Shown here in pieces: positions 48,281 through 55,847 of a stretch of 64,000 nt of DNA (position 1 is the stretch's first letter; every line of letters begins with the position of its first letter). The DNA lies in IMG/VR virus record IMGVR_UViG_3300028840_001395, positions 248,001-312,000 of that record; one strand, written 5' to 3'. This DNA is from a virus. The notes below the pieces were generated by a model, which saw only the letters and a program-made list of their open reading frames with translations, made no database searches and was not told the DNA's origin. The translations under genes and the position numbers were made by a program.

Positions 48281-48859
48281 TCAAGGCATGGGGGCCTCGG
48301 GATACTCGAAGGTCACGAAACACAGGGCAACGAAGCAGGTGCCGAAGTCCTCGTCCACGACCATCTCACGGACGGAGGTCTTGAAGCTCGGCTCCAGGCG
48401 ATACTCGGGCTGGTGTCCGTAGCGGCGCTCGAAGATGCCCCGAAGGTCGGCTTCGAGAATCTTGCTGGCCTTCTCAATGGAAGCGTGACCCTCGTACTCG
48501 GCAGCAAAGCCGCCGATGGTCTTCCAGGAGCCGTCCCCCTGCTTCTTCTTGACCCAGCAGCGGCCTACCCCGGCGCAGAGGTGGTCGCCCTGGACGCCAT
48601 CGATCTGGGCCTTGATCGTCTCCAGCACAGCCCCATGATGGAACAGGGCTTCGCGCTTGGCCTCCTCGATGCTGATCTCTTCCGACTCGGGCGGCAGGAC
48701 GCTGGTGTACATCATCACGTTGAAGTTCTCGATGCCCGCGTCGAGCAGCGCGATGTCGTAGCACGAAGTCTCGTAGTGGTCAGAACCAGTGTCCGCCGAG
48801 GACTGGCCCACACCCGAGGTCACGAAGTACTTGCAAGGAATCCGACAACCTGTAGCCAT
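48281..48859 (-). CDS. Pyruvoyl-dependent arginine decarboxylase
   Basis: 192 residues, the usual size of the precursor. The start FVTSGVGQSSADTG and then IALLDAGIENFNVM match the family pattern (TSG-x-G-(E/Q)-S...A-L-x-x-A-G-I-x-N-x-N). The self-cleavage point should be Thr52-Ser53 in YTSVLPPES, corresponding to Ser-Ser or Thr-Ser at the conserved (T/S)-S-(I/V)-L-P-P. Cleavage makes a pyruvoyl cofactor on the alpha chain. The family converts arginine to agmatine and CO2, feeding polyamines or consuming acid. Phage role inferred: supply agmatine or polyamine for DNA packaging or acid tolerance. No other polyamine gene is in the window. Confidence 0.8.
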   Translation of the reverse strand: MATGCRIPCKYFVTSGVGQSSADTGSDHYETSCYDIALLDAGIENFNVMMYTSVLPPESEEISIEEAKREALFHHGAVLETIKAQIDGVQGDHLCAGVGRCWVKKKQGDGSWKTIGGFAAEYEGHASIEKASKILEADLRGIFERRYGHQPEYRLEPSFKTSVREMVVDEDFGTCFVALCFVTFEYPEAPMP

Positions 48860-48903
48860 CTTGGCCTCCCTTCAGTTCAGCCTGACCAATGATATCCGTG
48901 GCA

Positions 48904-50757
48904 TCAGATTTCTGGTTTCCGACCCACCACGAAAGGCTCCCACGCGGGCTTCAGGGCCGTTCCATAGCCCTCGTAGCGTTGAGCCTCCTCGCTGACAGGC
49001 ACCTCGCCGTCCTTCTCATGAAAGCCCTTCTCTTCAGCCTCTCTCATCCAGGGACGATCCCCCCCTTCTATGCCATGCCCACTGTTGATGCTCTTGGGGT
49101 TGCGAACATCCTTCGCCGGAATACGAATCTTTTCCCGCACAGCTCCGGCCTTCTTGTCCAAAGCCTTGGAGATGTTCAAGGACTTCGGGAATCCCGAGTT
49201 TCCCGTGATGAAAATCTGATCCTTGCGTCGGGCCAGGAAGGCTCCCGTGGGAACACGGACACACCAGACAGGCCCCTCGTAGTGCTCTGTCACAGCGGCC
49301 TTGAGATGTCGGGCCTGAAGCTGGGTCATCGGGTTCATGTGCAGCCCAACAACGGCCTTCCTGAAGTTGATGCGACCCTGCCGATTCATCAGGTGCGCCA
49401 ACGTCTGGAACCACACGAGGTCTTCAGGATCCTTCTGATAGAATGCCCACCGACCCCGATCACAAGCTCCGTCACCTTTGAGAACGGCATCCACGAAAGC
49501 GTGCTTCTCTTCACGGGTCATCTGCCACAAGAGGTGCCAGGAAGGACGCTTCCCAGGGAGCATCTCTCGGACGTGAAGTGCCATAGGCCCCGTGAAGAAC
49601 CAGGTGTGCTCGATGTAGTCCCTGTCCTTGTAGGTACGCTCCCGCTCGTAGTGTCGATACTCGGGAATAAGCTCCTCGACCAAGGAGTAGATTTCCTGAA
49701 CGTGCTCCATGTTCACAGACGACTGGTAGATGCGAACGCCCGTGCCGTTCTGGTCGAATCCACCCTCTGTCCAGACCCAGCCCAAGAGTGCCGCCAGCTT
49801 GGTGCCTCCGATGCCAGAGCCGTCATGAACTCCAGCGAGAGGAAGTCTCAGGTTGTTCCAGCGGTCGATCTGACCAGCTTCCTCGACGTTCCACTCCGGC
49901 TCATCCCACGCCTGCCGGACACCATCGATCATCTTCCGAATGCGGTGCTTCTTGTACACCCGATGGTTGGGGGTGAGAAGCTGGTCGGTGTTGTCATTCC
50001 TGAAACAGATGAGGTCACCCTCGAAAGGAGCCTGGATGACTTCCTCGACCGGCTCCAGACGGATATCATCCGTCTTGCTGTCCCAGCAGGCGACCTTCTC
50101 GCCCACCTGGACTTCCAACCCCGACTTCCATCCTGTCTCGGTCAGGATCTCGGAATCGTCGGGGAGACAGCCGTACATCCAGGCTTCAAGGTCGAGGTCA
50201 ACGAATCCGACCTGCTCCATTGCCGCAGCCATCCGGTGGAACGTCCGGGTCGCCCCGAACACCTTGATGACACCTCCCGGTTTGAGAACGCGGAACACCT
50301 CCTCCAGCCACTGCCGATGCCACTCCTGCATCGCCCTCGTCTGCTCCAGGCGCGTGTTGGGGAAGGAGGGATTGTCACAGCGACACCGCTTGAAGCCCTT
50401 ACGGTCGTTGCCCCGCTTGCTGCCCCCACAGTTCTCGCAGATGGGATTCTGATCGCCTGTAAAGGACGGGAGGGGGCTGTCACTGAATCGCTCCGACCCA
50501 CCCGTCGTGAAGGACGCCCCGCCTGTGGCGACCTTCTTCCCTCGACGTTTGCCGACCGGCTTCCAGTGGTCATGAGGCTGCTCGCAGGTACACTTCTTGG
50601 CCCCCCGCAGACGGCCACCGCACTCGGCACAGGTGGGGTTCATCCCACCGTGCGGCAAGCTGCCCCCATGCGAAGGCCACGGGATGTTCCGGTCACCGAT
50701 GCCCACCTTGGACATCCCCGCCCCGGTCGCCCAGAGTCGATCCCAGTCCTTGCCCAT
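48904..50757 (-). CDS. Beta-class DNA methyltransferase, N-terminal half, with intein
   Basis: 617 residues as read from ATG 50757, continuing after a -1 frameshift from the short frame 50778-50909 that supplies motif IV DPPYG. The N-extein contains two zinc-like Cys clusters and RVLKPGGVIKVFGATRTFH (motif V-VI). The intein (residues 197-520) interrupts YG/SGFPKSLNIS. The C-extein ends GTALKPAWEPFVVGRKPEI and then stops. In canonical relatives the sequence continues ARKPLIGTVAANVL into the target-recognition region and the SAM-binding DPF-x-GSGT motif. Here those parts are missing and appear as separate genes at 52885-55847. It is therefore probably one subunit of a split methyltransferase. 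Confidence 0.75.
   Translation of the reverse strand: MGKDWDRLWATGAGMSKVGIGDRNIPWPSHGGSLPHGGMNPTCAECGGRLRGAKKCTCEQPHDHWKPVGKRRGKKVATGGASFTTGGSERFSDSPLPSFTGDQNPICENCGGSKRGNDRKGFKRCRCDNPSFPNTRLEQTRAMQEWHRQWLEEVFRVLKPGGVIKVFGATRTFHRMAAAMEQVGFVDLDLEAWMYGCLPDDSEILTETGWKSGLEVQVGEKVACWDSKTDDIRLEPVEEVIQAPFEGDLICFRNDNTDQLLTPNHRVYKKHRIRKMIDGVRQAWDEPEWNVEEAGQIDRWNNLRLPLAGVHDGSGIGGTKLAALLGWVWTEGGFDQNGTGVRIYQSSVNMEHVQEIYSLVEELIPEYRHYERERTYKDRDYIEHTWFFTGPMALHVREMLPGKRPSWHLLWQMTREEKHAFVDAVLKGDGACDRGRWAFYQKDPEDLVWFQTLAHLMNRQGRINFRKAVVGLHMNPMTQLQARHLKAAVTEHYEGPVWCVRVPTGAFLARRKDQIFITGNSGFPKSLNISKALDKKAGAVREKIRIPAKDVRNPKSINSGHGIEGGDRPWMREAEEKGFHEKDGEVPVSEEAQRYEGYGTALKPAWEPFVVGRKPEI
49198..50169 (-). other. Intein in the methyltransferase gene, LAGLIDADG type
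   Basis: 324 codons. Starts with Cys (CLPDDSEILTETGWKSGLEV), as block A of Hint domains should, and ends FITGN before Ser+1 of SGFPKS. The penultimate His is replaced by Gly, seen in some active inteins. Two dodecapeptide-like motifs (LAALLGWVWTEGGF and HAFVDAVLKGDGAC) indicate a LAGLIDADG-type homing domain. The insertion point is in a conserved methyltransferase motif, as usual for inteins. Confidence 0.8.
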
Positions 50758-50777
50758 GAATTCAAGTCCGTGGTATG

Positions 50778-50909
50778 CTAACCGTAGGGCGGGTCACAGA
50801 CGACTGCCCCGATGGACTCTTCATCCATCACCTGGAGAAGCTCGAAGCTGTCTCCAAGTCGGAGGGTGATCGTCTGGCCTGCCCTACGGCAGCCAGTCTC
50901 CTTTGTCAT
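50778..50909 (-). pseudogene. Frame-shifted N-terminus of the methyltransferase (motif IV)
   Basis: 43 codons from ATG 50909 (AAGGAG eight bases upstream) encode GDSFELLQVMDEESIGAVV then CDPPYG and stop at TAG 50780. If the frame slips back one base at the GGT codon (50783-50781), the next residues are LAYHGLEFMGKDWDR, exactly what follows DPPYG in relatives, and the reading continues into 48904-50757. No canonical slippery heptamer is present. One missing T in GGTTAG, by mutation or sequencing, would explain it. Confidence 0.7.
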
Positions 50910-50921
50910 GTGAGTTACTCC

Positions 50922-52025
50922 TTACCACAAGTCCAGCACATCGACTTCTGGCTCGGGCTCGGGGATGACGAGATCATCCAAGGGACTCTCCAATCTCCTC
51001 ATGATGACGCAGTTATTCTCCATCGTGGTGGTCTTCTCGCCATCCTTCATCGCCCTGGAAATCTTCGACACCAACTCATCCTCGAAGGAGTTGGTGACCA
51101 TTCGCTCGACATGCAAGATACCTTGGGCGGCCTCTACGACCATATCACTGAGCTTCTTGTCACGTTGAACAGGGCCAACCTCGAAGATGATGCGGCCTGT
51201 GGGTTTCACCACGCGGGCTAGCTCCGTCAGACAGTCCTTCAAGAACTGCAGGTATTTCTTGGCATCCCGGATGAACGTGCTGGGCTCCTCGGCCTTCAAG
51301 AACCACAAGCGCAGCCAGTTCTGGTCCGCGTAGTCTATCACGTCGAGAAATGGCGGCGATGTCACCACCATGTCCACAGAGTCATCGGGGAGGGGCAGTC
51401 TACGGGCATCCCCCTCCTGGATTTTTCCATCGCCCTTATGTCCCTCAACCGGAATGAACTTCACGGCTGCCTGCCGCAGGATGTATTTCACGTTACGGAA
51501 CTCGGGCTCCGTCTTGTGCTTGGCCATCGCGGTCAGCAGACTTTTCGCCCGTACCGAGAACACGTTGTAAGTTTCGGTGGAGAAAAATCCCGCAGAATGT
51601 CCATGTAGACGCCCCATCGCCAGAGCCGTCAAGGTCGGAGAACGATCCGCCTCCCGTAGATGATAGACCTGGGGCCAGGTATCAGGATGGTAAAAGGGCT
51701 CGACCTCCGGAGGAGGGGGTGGAGCCTCCCCCTCCAGGTTCAGAGCCTCTATCTCTTCCATGACCTTGGGTTGGGTGTCACAGTTGAGCTTGACGCGGGA
51801 CAGGGCGAGCGCCACAGGGTTCACGTCCGTCCCGTAGAAGGTCTTCCCCCGTATAGTCGCCTCCAGTGCAACCGTTCCCCGGCCCACGAAGGGGTCGAGT
51901 ACGGTCTGAGCCTCGGGCACTAAGTCGAGGAAAAATCCAGGAAGTTGAGGAGGGAAGCACCCCTGATAGGAGCACACTTGGTGGAGTTTGTGCCCTCGTT
52001 TCGGCTTGGTAGGCCAGAGAGTCAT
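50922..52025 (-). CDS. DNA methyltransferase with SAM motif first
   Basis: 367 residues. The SAM-binding site is near the N-terminus (VLDPFVGRGTVALEA, about 43-57) and motif IV later (VVTSPPFLDVIDYADQ, about 220), so the order I then IV differs from the beta-class enzymes nearby. SPPF fits N4-cytosine or N6-adenine amino methyltransferases. The central part has conserved FFSTETYNVFSVRAKSLLTA. No partner endonuclease is adjacent. It lies between the two halves of the split methyltransferase. Confidence 0.8.
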   Translation of the reverse strand: MTLWPTKPKRGHKLHQVCSYQGCFPPQLPGFFLDLVPEAQTVLDPFVGRGTVALEATIRGKTFYGTDVNPVALALSRVKLNCDTQPKVMEEIEALNLEGEAPPPPPEVEPFYHPDTWPQVYHLREADRSPTLTALAMGRLHGHSAGFFSTETYNVFSVRAKSLLTAMAKHKTEPEFRNVKYILRQAAVKFIPVEGHKGDGKIQEGDARRLPLPDDSVDMVVTSPPFLDVIDYADQNWLRLWFLKAEEPSTFIRDAKKYLQFLKDCLTELARVVKPTGRIIFEVGPVQRDKKLSDMVVEAAQGILHVERMVTNSFEDELVSKISRAMKDGEKTTTMENNCVIMRRLESPLDDLVIPEPEPEVDVLDLW

Positions 52026-52027
52026 GG

Positions 52028-52240
52028 CTATCTGGTAACTGGGAGGTCAACGGTCTTGACATCTCCCGTCAGGGACACCTGAAGATCTCCTTCGTGGTTC
52101 TCAATGAGGACGGACGATTCCTCGTCCCCCACCTTTCCCAGAGAGATATGGTCATGACCCACATGCACGATTACCTGGAGCTTCTCTTCGGACTCCCCTT
52201 CGATATCAGGAAGCCCCGCGACTACGGTGACATCAGACAT
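52028..52240 (-). CDS. Small strand-rich protein
   Basis: 70 residues from ATG 52240 (GGAGG eight bases upstream; a GTG two codons earlier is too close). It is mostly beta strands (VTVVAGLPDIEG and LQVIVHVGHDHISLGKV) with acidic residues, possibly a small sandwich. Unknown. Confidence 0.5.
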   Translation of the reverse strand: MSDVTVVAGLPDIEGESEEKLQVIVHVGHDHISLGKVGDEESSVLIENHEGDLQVSLTGDVKTVDLPVTR

Positions 52241-52261
52241 ATTCACTGCCTCCTTCTCCCT

Positions 52262-52852
52262 CTAACCAAGCAATTCGTCCAAGAAATTCTCCAACGAGTC
52301 CTCATTATCCCGCGAGCGGGATGGGCGATAGGGGTTCCCGTCCCTGTCATGGCCCCTGTCCACCCGAGGCTGGAGATACATGTGCTTGCACTGACCCTTT
52401 TTTGGTCCTTTGTAGAACTTCACCATCCGGATCCCGGCCTTGTGCTGAGCGACCTTGCGCCATTTCGTCCTGCCCTTGGTAGGCAGGCTCCAGAACCCGA
52501 TGAGGTTCCCCGACGCATCGCGGAGCTTCCGGATTTTCAACGCCAACCGCTTCATCTGGTAGTACGGGATAGGCGAAGGCTCCGGGAAATGACGATAACA
52601 CTTCCCCGCATCGGGACCAGTCTCGATACCCTCCAAGTAAGAAACCCCCGTGGCCTCGACATGAACATGCCGGATCAGAAACTCGAAGGGATTGCACAAC
52701 CGCCCGCACTCAACACATCGGCGGTACAATTCCTTCACGTCGCCGCCCTTGGGGCCTATCACATTTTTTCGGGAGGCCACAAGGTCCAGAAAGATGACCT
52801 TGCCATCTTCCACCTCTACGGGGAAACTACGCCAAAAGCCAGAACGTCCCAT
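52262..52852 (-). CDS. Basic Cys/His protein of unknown function
   Basis: 196 residues from ATG 52852 (GGAGG six bases upstream). It has RCVECGRLCNPFEFLIRHVH near residue 47, a compact Cys/His cluster that could be a zinc finger, and a basic C-terminal half (TKGRTKWRKVAQHKAG) with a short acidic end. It may bind nucleic acid. A -10-like TAGTAT is at 52868-52873, so it may start a transcript. Confidence 0.55.
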   Translation of the reverse strand: MGRSGFWRSFPVEVEDGKVIFLDLVASRKNVIGPKGGDVKELYRRCVECGRLCNPFEFLIRHVHVEATGVSYLEGIETGPDAGKCYRHFPEPSPIPYYQMKRLALKIRKLRDASGNLIGFWSLPTKGRTKWRKVAQHKAGIRMVKFYKGPKKGQCKHMYLQPRVDRGHDRDGNPYRPSRSRDNEDSLENFLDELLG

Positions 52853-52884
52853 ATCCAACCTCCGGCTATACTACCCCATCTGCC

Positions 52885-54327
52885 TCAATCATCATCCCCC
52901 CAGCCGAACATCGAGTCGAGAGACTCCATCTCGGGCTTCTCCACCGTCCGGTCCGAGACGATCTCCGGGCTGTCGCCCACGATGCCACCTCGGGCCTCGC
53001 GCTCCCAGTGCCGGACCCTGGAATCTGCGATCTCCAGATACTCCTCCTCGCGCTCGATGCCGATGAAGTCGTGGCCAGTGAACACGCACGCCAGGGCCGT
53101 CGTCCCGCTGCCCATGAACGGGTCGAGCACTGGCCCCTCGTTGGTCGGGACATCTTCCAAGAGCCGCCGCATCAGGCCGAGAGCTTTCACGGTCGGATGG
53201 AAGTTCTTGACGCGCTCCGCTGTCCGCCCGGCCCCCGCCGCAGGGCATTCCAGTCCATCTGAGCCCTCTTGCCGGTCAAAGCACGCCTCGGCCCCCGTCT
53301 TCCCGGCCAGGTGGTCACAGCCCGCTTCGCGCTCGCTGCGGGCTGCCTTGGCGACATAGTGGAAGCCGTCCGGCTCATCTACCCACAGGATGGAGTCTCG
53401 GATCTCGAAACCGGCGTCCTCGATCATGCAGGCTCCGGTGTGGCCTGTGGGCTCGTCATCGGGAGCGACGAGCATCAGGTGTCCGCCGGGCCGGAGGACA
53501 CGGAGGAACTCCTCGATCTGCTTCTCGGTCGGCTCGCCTTTGACCAGCAGCCCCGTGACGGACTCCTTGGCCCACTCGCCCGTATCGTAGTCGGTGCTGT
53601 CCAGGTCGAGGAACATCGCTCTGGGAGCAGGCTCTGGTGGGGAGATCATCGTCAGCAGGTAGTCGATCATCTCCTGTGGCATCTTACTCATCTCTGCTCC
53701 TTGGACTTGCCGGTAGAACCGGCTCGCGCCGCCCTCATCATCATACCCGACCATCCCACCATGCCGGGTCGTGATGCTCCCCCAGCCGTCGTATCCCTTG
53801 AAGTTGCTCTTGATGTGATGAGGCTTGCAGCCTTCGCGAGGCCCACTCTGATCATCCAGCACGACAATGAGGCACTCGGGATGACACTCCCAGGCGGGGA
53901 CTTCTTCGAGGCCGTTCTCGTCCGAGTATCCTCGACGGGTCGCCTCGGTTGGACGGAATCGCCATTGGCTCTTATCCGCCCGTCCGGCATCCCCTTCGGG
54001 TCGGGTGTCTACCCGGATGCCCTTGACCTTCTTCGTCCCGACCTGACGACACTCGGGCCGGTGTTGCAGAATCACATTCGGGGGCCAGCGGCCCTTCGAC
54101 CCACACCGCTCCTGGACTTCCTCGGCACTCATCGCGTGGATGCGGAAGGTGCTCTCCCCCTGGTAGCCCTTGGTGCCGTCAGCCCCCGACTTGTACCAGC
54201 CGGGGATGTCATCGGGGTCACGGCCAACCCGGCTGGCATCGATGTTCAGCCCCCCAGCTTCGTGGCGCAGCACGTTGTCTGCGACCGACCCGATCAAGGG
54301 CTTGCGGGCCAGGGCGATGGTCCTCAC
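52885..54327 (-). CDS. Methyltransferase with N-terminal recognition-like module (copy 1) and SAM domain
   Basis: 480 residues from GTG 54327. Residues 1-210 are the recognition-like module: LARKPLIGSVADNVL, GGLNIDASRVGRD, GRWPPNVILQHRPEC, VLDDQSG and GGASRFYRQVQ. Residues about 215-400 give a methyltransferase core in which LDLDSTDYDTGEWAKES replaces DPPY, followed by FLRVLRPGGHLMLVAP and IEDAGFEIRDSILWV. The end has HPTVKALGLMRRLLED and DPFMGSGTTALACV (SAM site) and IGIEREEEYLEIADSRV. It can thus supply the SAM-binding half missing from 48904. Whether it acts alone is unclear because motif IV is non-canonical. GTGA-coupled to copy 2. Confidence 0.8.
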   Translation of the reverse strand: MRTIALARKPLIGSVADNVLRHEAGGLNIDASRVGRDPDDIPGWYKSGADGTKGYQGESTFRIHAMSAEEVQERCGSKGRWPPNVILQHRPECRQVGTKKVKGIRVDTRPEGDAGRADKSQWRFRPTEATRRGYSDENGLEEVPAWECHPECLIVVLDDQSGPREGCKPHHIKSNFKGYDGWGSITTRHGGMVGYDDEGGASRFYRQVQGAEMSKMPQEMIDYLLTMISPPEPAPRAMFLDLDSTDYDTGEWAKESVTGLLVKGEPTEKQIEEFLRVLRPGGHLMLVAPDDEPTGHTGACMIEDAGFEIRDSILWVDEPDGFHYVAKAARSEREAGCDHLAGKTGAEACFDRQEGSDGLECPAAGAGRTAERVKNFHPTVKALGLMRRLLEDVPTNEGPVLDPFMGSGTTALACVFTGHDFIGIEREEEYLEIADSRVRHWEREARGGIVGDSPEIVSDRTVEKPEMESLDSMFGWGDDD

Positions 54328-54842
54328 GACTCGTCCTGCGTCTGCTTGTAGAAGCGAGATGTGTCGTCCTGGTCATCCAGCGCAGCTACGGGACAACACT
54401 CATCGCACTCCCATGCTTCGACCACCTCAAGTCCATCTGCGTCGGCGTAGTCAGTGCCCTCCCGCTCGACACCGCCCCCATAGGCCCCCGTCCCTCCCAG
54501 GCTGGTCTTGCTGTGATGATGGTTCACGCTGGTCGGGACCCGCTTCTCACCGACGCACACGCACTCGGGACGGTGGTGCAGAATCACGTTCGTCGGCCAG
54601 CGCCCACCTTCATGTTGCTGGCTCCGGTAGTCGTCGCCCTCTGGAGAGGCGTTGAACACCCGGCGCTCTGTGTGCAGGCCGGGGTTGGTCTGACACGTCT
54701 GGTTGCTCGACCCCCACACCCCTGCGCCCTTGGCACCACGGACTCGGCTGGCATCGATGTTCAGTCCGCCCGTCGAATGTCGAAGGACGTTCTCCGCGAC
54801 AGAACCGACGAGGGGCTTCCGGGCCAGGGTAATGACCCTCAT
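54324..54842 (-). CDS. Stand-alone recognition-like module, copy 2
   Basis: 172 residues from ATG 54842. It has the whole recognition-like module and nothing else: ITLARKPLVGSVAENVL, TGGLNIDASRVRG, GRWPTNVILHHRPEC, AWECDECCPVAALDDQ and SRFYKQTQ. No SAM-binding or catalytic motif. The region between RV and GRWP is quite different from copies 1 and 3, as expected of the part that reads DNA. It is coupled by 4-nt overlaps to copies 1 and 3. Confidence 0.75.
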   Translation of the reverse strand: MRVITLARKPLVGSVAENVLRHSTGGLNIDASRVRGAKGAGVWGSSNQTCQTNPGLHTERRVFNASPEGDDYRSQQHEGGRWPTNVILHHRPECVCVGEKRVPTSVNHHHSKTSLGGTGAYGGGVEREGTDYADADGLEVVEAWECDECCPVAALDDQDDTSRFYKQTQDES

Positions 54843-55363
54843 GATCTCTTGACCTGCTTGAAGAAGCGGGAGGCTCCTCCTTCATCAGCAAACCCTCGGA
54901 CGCTCGTATCCCTGACCTCATTTGGATTCCAGGTCATCGAGACACCGGATGTTGGATAGATCGCTCGTCCTGTAGGTTGCCGGACAGTCCCTTTGATCTC
55001 CCCACTCTGGTCATCCAGGGCATCAACGGGGCATCCATCCTCGCACTCCCAGTCGGGAACCTCCTCAAGCTCCGAGTCGCCCAGTTGCGTGACCTTCTTC
55101 GTCCCGACGACCTGGCACGCGGGCTTGTGCTCCAAGATGACGTTCGCCGGGAAGCGACCCACTCGCTGCTCGTTGATTCTGTCGATGGGATAGAAGGAGT
55201 TCTTCGGGCCGTAGTATCGCTCCCCACCACCCTTGATCAGCACGTCCTTGACTCCGATGCGGCAGGCCCCGATGTTCAGCCCACCCGTGCCGTAATTCAA
55301 CACATTCTCGGCTACGCTCCCCCCCTTGGGGAGAGGCTTGCGGGCCAGGGTGATCACTCTCAT
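54839..55363 (-). CDS. Stand-alone recognition-like module, copy 3
   Basis: 174 residues from ATG 55363 (ATGA with the end of copy 4). Motifs in order: ITLARKPLPKGGSVAENVL, TGGLNIGACRIG, GRFPANVILEHKPAC, VPDWECEDGCPVDALDDQSG and GGASRFFKQVK. The variable middle (DVLIKGGGERYYGPKNSFYP) is unrelated to copy 2. There is no catalytic domain. Confidence 0.75.
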   Translation of the reverse strand: MRVITLARKPLPKGGSVAENVLNYGTGGLNIGACRIGVKDVLIKGGGERYYGPKNSFYPIDRINEQRVGRFPANVILEHKPACQVVGTKKVTQLGDSELEEVPDWECEDGCPVDALDDQSGEIKGTVRQPTGRAIYPTSGVSMTWNPNEVRDTSVRGFADEGGASRFFKQVKRS

Positions 55364-55847
55364 TCCTTGACCTGCTTGAAGAAGACAGAGGTGACATCCC
55401 CGCTCTGGTCGTCCAGAGCCAGGACGGGACAATCCGGATGGCACTCCCAGGCTTCGACTTCCTCCTCTACTTGATCGATGATTTCCGTCTTGGGAGGCTC
55501 ACCGCCATAGTCAATCTTGACAACCTTCTCGGTTAACTTGACGGTCTTGGTTCCGACACAGATACAGTCAGGATGGTGTTCCAATAGAGCATTCGGAGGC
55601 CAACGCCCCATGACACTCTCGGGCCAACCAGGAGGGGGTCTCCGTGGGAGGTTTCCCCACTTTGGCACTTTCCTTTGTCTCCATGTCCTCGACACGTCTC
55701 GGGCCAGTAGGAGCACTGAGTACCCCCACCTTTTTTCCCTACCCGGCAACCATCGATATTCAAGGCCCCCACGTCTCTCTTGAGCACGTTATCGGTGATC
55801 GAGGAATCCTTCGGGAGAGGCTTCCTAGCCAGGGTGATTACTCTCAC
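55360..55847 (-). pseudogene. Recognition-like module, copy 4, frameshifted
   Basis: It starts at GTG 55847 (overlapping the helicase stop) with ITLARKPLPKDSSITDNVL and VGALNIDGCRVGKKGGG. From about 55680 the matching sequence continues only in the -1 frame: GRWPPNALLEHHPDCICVG, AWECHPDCPVLALDDQSG and FFKQVKE, ending at 55360. One extra base near the AAAGGAAAG run restores a single frame. Either a decayed copy, or an indel in the sequence. Confidence 0.7.

Noticed and set aside
48889-50781. 630-codon plus-strand open frame
   Set aside because: Antisense to the intein-bearing methyltransferase; no recognisable domain.
50769-50790. Programmed -1 frameshifting
   Set aside because: No X-XXY-YYZ heptamer or clear downstream pseudoknot; reported as frameshift of unknown cause.
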